64,000 bases of DNA, from assembly GCA_036365455.1 (NCBI GenBank), contig JAWQUS010000017.1:6138001-6202000 (forward strand), written 5' to 3'. This document shows positions 55,641 to 64,000 of the stretch, in pieces; position 1 is the first letter of the stretch, and every line of letters starts with the position of its first letter. The stretch comes from Macrosoma leucophasiata. Its lineage: Eukaryota > Arthropoda > Insecta > Lepidoptera > Hedylidae. Under the pieces are notes generated by a model that had not been told where the DNA came from, did not search any database, and saw only the letters and a list, made by a program, of their open reading frames with translations. The position numbers and the translations under genes were made by a program.

Positions 55641-56030
55641 ATAAAACTATTTTTACGGATTTATCTCGCGTATAATATACTAAAATGATTTTTAAAATCA
55701 ACCCGACGTTTCGGTCGCTTTTCAGCTGCCGTGGTCCCGGACCTCAAGATACCAAAAGTGATTTTTGCGTTAATCCTGAATGCTACGCAAGGCGTTTACG
55801 CAATCTATGGAGATAGCTACATATATTTTTTTCAAACTGCTGTCAGACAAATGCCACCTCAATCTACCCGGGTAGTATTTGTTTACTCTTTGCTACCCGG
55901 GACCACGGAAGCTGAAATGCGACCGAAACGTCAAGTTGATTTTAAAAATCATTTTAGATTGATATACGCGAGAAAAATCCTTAAAAAGTTTTATTTCAAT
56001 GAACGTAGCTCGCGAAAACCTAAGAACATA
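55641..56030 (+). mobile_element. Penelope-like remnant, copy 2
   Basis: The inverted left arm (55641-55738) joins the last codons of the GIY-YIG region (55739-55815) and the 3' arm ending CGAAAACCTAAGAACAT. Same fold as at 9014-10315 but almost all coding is lost. A CTACCCGGG duplication lies within the 3' arm. Confidence 0.82.
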
Positions 56031-56034
56031 AATT

Positions 56035-56316
56035 ATATATTTTTTTGTAATGAAGTGACAAATCAGCTTACAGTCCACAATGATAGTAGGTAACATTAGA
56101 AATTAAAGAAAAAACGGATAGAAAAGTTTGATTTCGGGCAGGTAGGTAACATTTTAGCCTATAAACATTACATCAAGCCACGGATATAAATGAAATTACA
56201 GGGCCGTACATTACCACTGACCGGAACACAATAACGCCGAACACTACCATTTAGCGGCAAGTAAATTAGGTAATGCGGTGGTGCCTATCCGTCACTGGAA
56301 CTCTACTACCGGTAAA
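56035..56316 (-). repeat. S1, diverged and rearranged
   Basis: AATTACAGGGCCGTACATTA and TAGGTAATGCGGTGGTGCCT match. The middle is replaced by AT-rich sequence and the CGCCCGCGAGCTC block is missing. Confidence 0.72.
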
Positions 56317-56426
56317 ATTATAGCTACAACCAATAAATTGATTGGAATTCAATTCAAAACATGGCTAAACTCTTTCAAGATACTCTTATTAAGCGATAGA
56401 CTTTTAAACATTCAGAAGAAGACATG

Positions 56427-56655
56427 TTTTTTTTAATGTCGTAAAGGTGGCAAACAAGCTATTAACAAGGATGGTAAGGATTGATGGTAAAGCCACAAAA
56501 CCCAGAAGTTTCAATGTAGATGTGTTGCTACCTATGCGGCTTAAGCTGTTATGTCTCTTTGACGTAAACTATAGGGTCAAACAGAACCATTTTCACTAAA
56601 ACACTACAATTTGTCGATACAGTGATGCCTATGCCATTGAGCTTTTACACTAGAC
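56427..56655 (-). repeat. S1, very old copy
   Basis: AAGGTGGCAAACAAGCT and ACCTATGCGGCTTAAGCTGT align with S1 at low identity. Confidence 0.55.
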
Positions 56656-56669
56656 CAGACTAGACTTCG

Positions 56670-56902
56670 ACTGGTGGTAGAGCTCCAGTGACGGTGCTCG
56701 CGGTCGTAGGAACCACCGCATTACCTAATATACTTGCCCCTAAATGGTAGTGTTCAGCACTATCGTATTCCAGTTCGGTGGTAATGTACGGCACAGAGGC
56801 ATAACACCTTAGGCCTCAGGAGTGGTAACGCATCTGCATTTTGACCTTGGTCTTTGTGTGTGAACTGCATGCTTGTTTGCCACTACCATTATATTAAAAA
56901 AA
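56670..56902 (+). repeat. S1 SINE-like element with two deletions
   Basis: ACTGGTGGTAGAGCTCCAGT to TTTGCCACTACCATTATATT plus A. About 15 bp after GTACGGC and about 40 bp before TGTGAACTGC are missing. Confidence 0.85.
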
Positions 56903-56944
56903 CCTCTATTACCACCAGTTAACAAAAACAAAAATGTCATTATT

Positions 56945-57125
56945 CATCAGGCAGATTATTTATTGTGGCTTGAAATAAGGTTAGGCGACTGGAGCCGTCA
57001 GTAACTTCTTGAATTATAGCCTCTTGGTTCAACTCGACTTATAGTTCATGTTGGCAAATGTTTGAAGTTGTCTCCGGCATTTTTTATTTTTCTTATTCAA
57101 TTACACTTCAATGTGGTGCGCATAC
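56945..57125 (-). repeat. Duplicated segment F, copy 2
   Basis: TTCATCAGGCAGATTATTTA and CAGTAACTTCTTGAATTATA match copy 1. The shared frame meets TAA after NNLPDE. Confidence 0.75.
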
Positions 57126-57214
57126 TTAATGTTCTTTTTCGGCCGTTCTGTAAATATATATTAATTATTTTAAAGAATGGTGAATTCGAAACGTGATTTA
57201 ACTCTTTTTTGGAA

Positions 57215-57525
57215 TCTATACATCTGTACAAATAAAAAAAAATGGAGTGTCTGTTTGTAATATTAAAATAACCGCTTTTTACTAAATGCATATGTATGTA
57301 TATACCAAAATATACCAAATTAACAATTTTTGTCTGTCTGTCAGTCTGTTTGTTGGGGCTAATCTCGAGAACGACTGGACCATATACGACGGGACTTTCA
57401 CTGGCAGATCGTTTATGTAAATAGGAGTAACTTAGGCTTCTATACTAGCTGCGCCCACGACTTCGTCCGGGTAGATACTGAACAATCATAAATTCTCACG
57501 CGGACGAAGTCGCGGGCACAGCTAG
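57215..57525 (+). mobile_element. Helitron-like unit, plus
   Basis: TCTATACATCTGTACAAATA after A, to CGCGGGCACAGCTAG before T. Sister of 51311-51625. Confidence 0.72.
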
Positions 57526-57707
57526 TTATAAATACGAATACAAGTATACAAAATCTCCATAAGTGATTTTAACTGATGACGTTAATGCATCATCTGCAGT
57601 ATCTAGCTGGTAATGTACCTATTATTTTTCAATTTCACACAACTGAAGCATGTGCATGTTCTGAGATCTCCACATAAAACCATTTTTTTTTTTCATGAAA
57701 AAATGGT

Positions 57708-57822
57708 ACACCGGAGTATCCATATGCAGGCTTTCCCCTCTGTCAAAGTACAAGCCCAAATGGGCCTATATCTGTCGCCTAGATGTTTAAATGTGTGCGT
57801 GAAATTGTTTGTGTATTTTATA
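57708..57822 (-). repeat. hAT-like MITE, copy 4, truncated
   Basis: Minus strand contains CTAGGCGACAGATATAGGCC and AGAGGGGAAAGCCTGCATAT and stops before the terminal repeat. Confidence 0.7.
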
Positions 57823-57878
57823 AGACTTGCATGAGACACATAGATGACCTTTTTGAAGTCCTTAAAATATATTAATAT

Positions 57879-58129
57879 CTAGCTGACCCGGCAAATTTCG
57901 TATTGCCTCACAATAAAATAATGTGCCAAAGGTTTGATAGATACGGACCATTTGTATGGAAAAATGAAATTGTGGTTTTCACTATTTCCCTGCAATCCCT
58001 TCATATATTATTACCTTTTTGACACTTCCTGAACTTGTAAAAATCATTCAAAACCAAAATTAGCTAAATCGTTTCGCCGTTCTCGAGTTTTAGCGAGACT
58101 AAATTGATTTTTATATATATAGATATAGA
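57879..58129 (-). mobile_element. Helitron-like unit, minus
   Basis: CTAGCTGACCCGGCAAATTT to ATATAGAT; on the minus strand TCTATA...CTAG. Shares its end with 44609-44977. Confidence 0.6.
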
Positions 58130-59633
58130 TTTAGTCTCAATGCTACCAATTTAATCTCACGATATTCAATAAATATTTGGTGAACATAAATCATCTTAAT
58201 GAATAGAGTGACCGTATTCTCGGACTTGACATTGTTTAAACATGAGGCGAATCCATCGCAATGAACAACTTGTATGTAAACTCACTAGAACTTAACACGG
58301 CTCCAACTAACATTAAGTTACAGAGACCCTCAAACCTCAAACTCTAATAGGAGTTTAAACCAAATTCAATTCAATAGATAAGATAGTAATTTAATCAATT
58401 TATCAAGAGTCAAAGCAGTGTTGACTTGAAATTTAAGATCCTTTTAATACAAATAGTAAACCCATGATAAACTGACCATTATTTTTGATAATAATATCCG
58501 TTTATATTAAGACCCATATACAACAAAAACAGAAAAATAATATCAATCCACTCCCACTTCACTTTCACTGAATTGTACGTCTAAATATGGTCTGAAAACC
58601 ACATCTTCGCCAGAAATGAAAATCGAGGAAAATCTGTAGACGAATATTATAATGTGTTATTGTTATAACAAATACGACAAGCTATTTCCAAGTAAAAAAA
58701 ACAATTATTGTAATATTATAACAATAAAAAAAGTAAAATATGTAATACTTTACTTTTTTTATTCTAAGAAGAAGTACTTTCGAATGTCAGTAAGAATTTA
58801 TATATTCATGTTACATAAACTGGCGCCGGTATCTTTGTAAAACAACTTCATTTCGTGCAAACGGTCCGCAGAGTACAATTCAGATACGCAATCACAATAC
58901 CATCGTTAAAAAATATTCCTTCAAAAGACAGTCCACTGAAACTCAAATCTAGCTGAAACATTAATTAGCTACCGCAGTGGCTAAAAGCGATAGGCCATCA
59001 AAGTACATCATCCGAAAGGGTCCTTATCTTTCACTCACCTTATCCCGTATGGACCTAAATGAAAAGATTACATTGACCAAACCTTATTTGAATTCCAAAT
59101 TGGGGAGATATCACGTGTCCGGATTAAGGATAGGTGGAACAATTTCTGAAGATTACATTTCGTGGTAGTCATTCGAAACGTGGTTGCATGCTCGGCTTCT
59201 AATTGATTGCTTGTTGGATTAGTCTTGTCCGAGTTGACTTTTGAATTTCAGTTTGTATTGATATCCATTAGGTTAATTAAATCAGCAGTTTATATTTCTT
59301 GCTTAAATATGATTAGTAAGTCAGTCGCGGTAAATTTCAGTGAGACGGTAAATATTAACCATTTTAATGTAAAATGTTGCCAAGAACACCATTATGGCTC
59401 GCACCATTATCACATCTATAGCTCGCACTGTTAGAAAGTTAGATAGATGTAGAGCCAAATTTCTTACTATACATTAACTACAAGACCTAAAGTCAAAAGC
59501 TCTACACCTTGCTCAAAATACGTAGCTTAGAGTTTTGCTACCCTAGCAAATGGGAAAAAGGTGAACAATTAATCCACAGCTACTTTTTTGTTTTACAATA
59601 GTATTTGTAGTAATGAAACAGCCAAGCCACGCA
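58130..59633. other. No gene recognised
   Basis: 1.5 kb, AT-rich, with short frames lacking motifs. Confidence 0.4.
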
Positions 59634-59910
59634 TTTTTTTATGTAATGAATGTGGCAAACAAGCATGCAGTTTTCATTCATGTTAAGTGATGACTCCAGC
59701 CTATAGACACAAAGACCAAGGTCAAAATGCAAATGCGTTACCATTCCTGAGGCCTAAGGTGTTATGCCTCTGTGCCGGAAATTACAGGGCTGTACATTTA
59801 CACCTGACCGGAACACGATAGTGCTGGACACTACCATTTAGCTGCAAGTATAGTAGGTAATGCGGTGGTGCCTACGCCCGCGAGCTACGTCCCCGGAGCT
59901 CTACCACCAG
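59634..59910 (-). repeat. S1 SINE-like element, full length
   Basis: ATGAATGTGGCAAACAAGCA to GGAGCTCTACCACCAG with a T7 (tail) start. Confidence 0.88.
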
Positions 59911-61087
59911 CAAATTGTAATAGATTTAAAAATAAAATAAATTTAAATTGTAATGGCATTTGCCTTAGGGGTAGAACTTTAGTCGAAATATGTTGCTTCA
60001 TTTGAGAAATTAAAGGTTTCAGAGTAAGGATAACACCGAAGAATCATAATTATCTATACCTAGACCTGTCCCTTCAGGGATTATAGCAATAAACAGCGAC
60101 TTCGCAAACGCTTAGATAAATTCAAATACCAAATATAAGTGGAAGTTAAATACACGACATCCGGAAATTCGACGTAACCAGCAAAAAATTATGTCGGTCC
60201 ACAAAAATATGATTTTCGGTAACCTCACTTGGAGCGTTCATATTTACGGGACATCTGTTTTTGACATCAATGGTTGCGGCTATATAAATACAAGTACAGA
60301 AAGGGCACCACTTAAACTTACGCCGGTCTTTAAACAAAACACGTTGTTGAATTATATTCAGTGTGCAAGTGGAAAAACAGTCCGTTTTTACGTTTTGCAA
60401 GAAACGAAAATACATTCACCCTCGTCAAAAAACAATGGCGTATTGTATTATAAGAAGGTTTTTTTAATTGATGCCGACTCTTTTAATCCGTGTGCTTTTT
60501 TATATCTTTAGTAGATATTGTTACATTTCTTTTTTTAAATAACTCTAACCAAATTTTGTTTTGTGACTGATCAATTTTTGAAAACACTTTTCAAAAAACA
60601 TAATCAATAACATGCGGAAGATTACTTAGTACTCGTAGAAATATGTACGATTAACAAGTCTTCAAAGGAATGCAGATATTAACCTACCTGATTTAGGAGA
60701 GTGAAAAATATTCTAAGTACAAGTCAGATCCTGTCTTGGTCTAATTTGTGCAAAACCTGATAAAAAATAATATACGATACTTAAGCCAAACCAACTCTAT
60801 AAATCTAAATCCGATCAAAAGTTTGAAATCAGCCTCTATTGGCTTAACACGTCATTCGAAATAGAGAGATCATTAAACGCAGACAGATCTCGGCTCAATT
60901 TGCAAGAGCTCGCGTCTGGGCCAAGGTGCTGACCCGGTTTCTGGCACTTTGACGATTGACTTTGCTATGCCACTGGAGGGCTCTCACTGTTAGGTATAGA
61001 AACGCTGGATATTTTTCGGTTTTTCCCGCATTCCACGTGAACTTTAATATGGAAATGGAAGTGACTTTGTTGTGGCTATTTGTGTTT
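59911..61087. other. No gene recognised
   Basis: Overlapping frames at 60146-60511 on both strands show no motif. Confidence 0.4.
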
Positions 61088-61316
61088 AAAGGTGGCTTAA
61101 TGTTGGTTCAGCTTAATAAACTTAATTCGAAGCTTCATTGCTGTCAAGTGATTACTGCAGCCTATAGACATCTTTTAATAAAAACCAGAGGTAAAAATGC
61201 AGATGCGACCATGTAACCGGAACACGATCGTGCCGAACACTACCACTTAGCGGCAGGTGGGTTAGGTAATGCGGTGGTGCCTACGCCCTCGAGCTCTTAC
61301 ACTTCACTCTACCACC
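61088..61316 (-). repeat. S1, diverged
   Basis: GATTACTGCAGCCTATAGAC and TAGGTAATGCGGTGGTGCCT, with large deletions in the middle. Confidence 0.72.
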
Positions 61317-61644
61317 CTAATAGCGAAATGTTCATCTTATTTCGAAGTCTATTTTGCATTCGTATAAAAATTAAACGGTACTCAAACGCACCAGTTCCCT
61401 AACAATAGACCATTAAGTTCCCCCAGGTAAGTACGTAATACAATTTGGTGAAAAAACGTTAACCAAAAACAATGCTCGTTGACTCTCCCTTCACCGGGTG
61501 CCGGAAAATGTAAATTTGACTTTCAAAATAACGTTAATACTTCGCTCCTGAGAGAAGTAATTCAATAGAACAAATTAGATTGAAATTTAGTTGTTTTTGG
61601 TTCGCGGTTATTATGAATAACTTCCATTTCCGTTATTAATTTTT

Positions 61645-61740
61645 AACCGACTTCAAAAAGGAGGAGTTCTCAATTCAGTTGTTATGTTTTTTTATGTACA
61701 CCCATGACACCGAAATTTCTTATCCGATTTACGCGATTTT
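61645..61740 (+). repeat. Lepidopteran dispersed repeat (ACCGACTTCAAAAAGGAGG)
   Basis: AACCGACTTCAAAAAGGAGG, TTCTCAATTCAGTTG and TGTACACCCATGACACCGAA. A piece in the opposite orientation lies at 34560. Confidence 0.55.
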
Positions 61741-61794
61741 TTTACTGATCGATGCGATATAGTTATCATTTGGTTCCGTTTATATAAGTTTGAA

Positions 61795-61989
61795 GCACGC
61801 ATGGCCCTGCGGCTGGTGTAGATCGCAAGCGATCTGCGCCAGCGTGTGTGATGGGTGACCGCTAGCGGCAAATTAAAATGGGCGTTTCCGTGCTTAGGTG
61901 GGCGCGTTAAGCCGTCAGTCCCGGTTGCTATCGATAGATAGCAGTCATCCGACAGCGGGTTGACCACTAATTGTATCTCCACCAACCCG
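61795..61989 (+). repeat. GC-rich dispersed repeat, class unknown
   Basis: GCCGTCAGTCCCGGTTGCTA and ACCAACCCGCATTGGAGCAG are familiar in moth repeats. GATCGCAAGCGATC is a local palindrome. Confidence 0.45.
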
Positions 61990-62120
61990 CATTGGAGCAG
62001 CAGCGACCTCAGGATAACCAGTTCAGCAGCTTTACCACTAAGCTACCGGAGTCCCACACCGATGCGTCAAATTTTTCTTTCCGTTTTTTTTTGAATTTCT
62101 TAAGTTCACTCGCATGTGTT
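61990..62120 (-). repeat. tRNA-derived SINE-B
   Basis: Minus strand CACATGCGAGTGAACTTAAG, AAACGGAAAGAAAAATTTGA, and GGGACTCCGGTAGCTTAGTG (box A). Confidence 0.6.
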
Positions 62121-62198
62121 ATTGCGATAAATAAATATTACAACAGTGTTTTATTTTTATTTATTGCGGAAAATAAAAAACATGACAATAACACAGTG

Positions 62199-62290
62199 TT
62201 ATGCGTCATTAATGGAGTATATGCCATAATCATCACGCTTGGTAAGCAGATTGACGATCACAGCGGCGGCAGTTTTATCGCGGGACGGTG
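62199..62290 (-). repeat. Repeat G, copy 2
   Basis: Reverse complement matches 42583-42660 (ATAAAACTGCCGCCGCTGTG, CTCCATTAATGACGC). Confidence 0.62.
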
Positions 62291-62469
62291 CTGTCCATCC
62301 CGCGTATTGTATTAACTGTCGCCTATAGAAATGATTTGAGCGGTTCGCCATTGTTCGATCGACTGACTGCACTAACGGCAGAAGTCTCTTTACTAGTGGG
62401 CGGTGGAGTCGTAACGTCACCTCACTAGGTGAAACAATATATAGCGTAAGCGATTACCAACACTAATGA

Positions 62470-62600
62470 TGAGATTCACAGACCGCACTACGACTGTACT
62501 TTGAGCAAAGTAAGCTATGAACTGTCAAATTTCATACTGTACTGACAGTTGTAAGCATACTTTGCTTAAAGTAAAGTCGTAGTGCGGTCTGTGAATCTCA
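62470..62600. mobile_element. Palindromic MITE, ~131 bp
   Basis: GAGATTCACAGACCGCACTA opposes TAGTGCGGTCTGTGAATCTC. The arms continue inward through AAAGTA and GCAAAGTA blocks; ACTGTCA/TGACAGT lie near the centre. Related to 30560-30915. Confidence 0.8.
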
Positions 62601-62887
62601 CCTAAGCGACGGATGCACCGTTTACGCAATTGTTCAAATTGACATTTTTATATTAAACACCCCGGTTTACTATCGATAGATAGCAGTCATTAAACCATAT
62701 CTGAGGCCTTATAGTAGGGGAGCCCACGATGCTAAATCGGGATTTCCTCGAGCGTCATAGAGACCTATTGGGTTGCGAAGCTTAGATGATGAGAAGAAAA
62801 AATTTTCGTATAATGCATACCGTTTCATCGGTGGGGGGAGCGGCTATAGATTTTCAAAAATGTAAAAAAAAACAGTTCCATGGACGT

Positions 62888-63265
62888 ACTCGAGCGTGTC
62901 AGATAATTATATTATCCATGTCCTACGTATTTTTTAAAATGTACATATGTTAATCTGATTGTTTCCATGATGGCGGTGGTCGTACGTAGGGGTTGAAAAT
63001 GGAAAAAAAAAAAAATTTAATGAGCGCGTCAGATTTTCGAAGGGGATGTTAAGGGAACCTAAAAAAATGCTTATAAGTAATAATCTGACGATTTGGATGT
63101 GACGCAAAGTCACGGCCATTATTAGAGTGTGCAAAAAAAAATCGTCATTTTGAAATACTCAAGCGCGTCAGATTAAGATATATATGGTTCATCATTATGC
63201 CCTAGACATGCTGTCTCATAATCTGACAATTATCTCGAGGGATTCGCCTAATCTGACAATTATAA
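62888..63265. repeat. Array of CGTCAGAT / ATCTGACG motifs
   Basis: GCGTGTCAGAT 62894-62904, GCGCGTCAGAT 63024-63034, ATCTGACG near 63083, GCGCGTCAGAT 63163-63173, ATCTGACAAT 63221-63230 and 63251-63260. Three copies are forward and three reversed. Confidence 0.65.
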
Positions 63266-63417
63266 TTTTATTTTTTATTTTTTTAAAACATTGAACTTAA
63301 TTAATTGAAAAGCTCGAGGAAATAGCATGCAGATGAGAAAGTACATGTTTTTTTAAGTAGAATACTTGTATTTATAAGAAAATAATTATAAAAAATTACA
63401 TTTTTTAAAGTATTTTT

Positions 63418-63723
63418 TTAATCATCATCTTCATCGGTAGAATCTTCTTCCTCCTCTGGCTCAATTTCATCCTCAGATTGCGTATCTGGTATTTTTATTG
63501 CTGTAAATAATTTATAGCACTGTGCGTGATATATTTCATTTAATGAAGATTCTAGTGTAAGATCAAGATTGTCATATGTTATTCGAGATTTTCGGAAAAC
63601 CGGTTTGCTCCTACGATACTCTAAAATATTTATACATTTTTGTAATGTTTTTAATGTAAATTTTATTGTTTTTTGCAGAGTAGTTTCACCACAAAATATA
63701 CACTTTACATTAACATCACTCAT
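63418..63723 (-). CDS. 101-aa C2HC acidic-tail protein, probably transposon-associated
   Basis: The ATG at 63723-63721 is the first in frame; an upstream TTG is ignored. C8-x2-C11 and H66-x3-C69 (YHAQCYKLFTA) would form a zinc-binding pair; C30 lies between. The last ~20 residues are mostly Glu/Asp. From memory, proteins starting this way recur in insect repeats. It sits directly beside the motif array at 62888-63265, which may be the end of the same element. It could be a complete small protein or the first exon of a larger one. Function unknown. Confidence 0.5.
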   Translation of the reverse strand: MSDVNVKCIFCGETTLQKTIKFTLKTLQKCINILEYRRSKPVFRKSRITYDNLDLTLESSLNEIYHAQCYKLFTAIKIPDTQSEDEIEPEEEEDSTDEDDD

Positions 63724-64000
63724 AGTCAATATTGATAAATTTTAATTGATATAACTTATATAAAAATCAAAACACACAAAAACGTTGAAAATACGTTGTA
63801 TACAATGCCTTGCCACGAAGTAGTCTGTGTGATCAGCTGTCATGGCGTCATGGCAACCGAAACCAGAGTGGAAACGGAGTGAGAGAATAACAGATAGAGA
63901 AAGAGTGAGATAGGAATAGAAACGCGGAGAGGGGAATATAGACATCACGTACCTGCACGCATTAAACTTTATCGATGAATTTTTGTTACTTCGGCTTGTG
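63724..64000. other. No feature recognised; possible upstream flank of the C2HC ORF
   Basis: Contains AGAGAAAGAGTGAGATAGGA-type purine-rich sequence at 63890-63915. No TATA box near the ATG was identified. Confidence 0.4.

Noticed and set aside
60146..60511. Overlapping 106- and 89-codon frames on opposite strands
   Set aside because: Neither shows a domain and no promoter or poly-A signal was placed; strand choice is arbitrary.
1..64000. CRISPR arrays, operons, phage or plasmid genes
   Set aside because: No regularly spaced repeats or bacterial-type gene clusters; content is eukaryotic transposons.

Overview
The window looks like gene-poor, repeat-dense nuclear DNA from an insect, most probably a moth or butterfly (Lepidoptera). 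Supporting signs are the AT-rich background, an RTE-type LINE with a (TGA)n tail, short Helitron-like units starting TC and ending CTAG, repeat tails ending in 'ACGGAACCCTAAAAA', and motifs such as 'ACCGACTTCAAAA'. These assignments rest on family knowledge, not on a search. There are no operons, rRNA genes or CRISPR arrays. Nearly every recognisable coding stretch belongs to a transposable element.

Only one stretch looks like an ordinary host gene: a minus-strand ORF (25802-25038, 254 aa). It has a signal peptide, a TATA box about 50 bp upstream and an AATAAA downstream. It resembles the GILT (gamma-interferon-inducible lysosomal thiol reductase) fold but has T-N-D-D where the CxxC active site should be. 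Two further small ORFs are probably transposon-derived: a 101-aa C2HC protein at 63723-63418 and a broken cysteine-rich fragment at 38727-38330.

Layout. 1-4.7 kb: hAT-like MITE copies and a Jockey-clade LINE 3' end. 4.7-7.8 kb: a nearly full-length but frameshifted RTE LINE, inserted in a second copy of the repeat at 3.6 kb with a 9-bp target duplication. 9.0-10.3 kb: a truncated Penelope-like element (GIY-YIG) with inverted arms and a LINE nested inside it. 11.7-12.1 kb: 3' end of a LINE with a (CATA)n tail. 13.5-19.4 kb: a complete-looking BEL/Pao LTR retrotransposon with apparently identical LTRs, a tRNA-Arg-type primer site and a 5-bp target duplication, but an ORF that has lost the reverse-transcriptase core and much of RNase H in frame. 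21.9-23.1 kb: a dead mariner in an older repeat whose empty counterpart lies at 42.8-43.1 kb. 26-38 kb: LINE fragments, tRNA-derived SINEs, foldbacks and perfect hairpins. 38-64 kb: SINE-like copies, a 1.1-kb hAT-like element (43939-45078) carrying nested Helitron-like units, five or more other Helitron-like units, two local duplications and a second Penelope remnant.

The commonest sequence is a roughly 270-bp SINE-like family, here called S1, with about two dozen full or partial copies in both orientations. Most elements are dead by deletion, frameshift or nonsense, but target duplications and nesting allow a relative history to be read. No multi-gene accessory system of a new kind is evident. 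The most novel items are the redox-dead GILT-like gene, the internally deleted but open-frame BEL element, and several very well matched foldback/hairpin structures.
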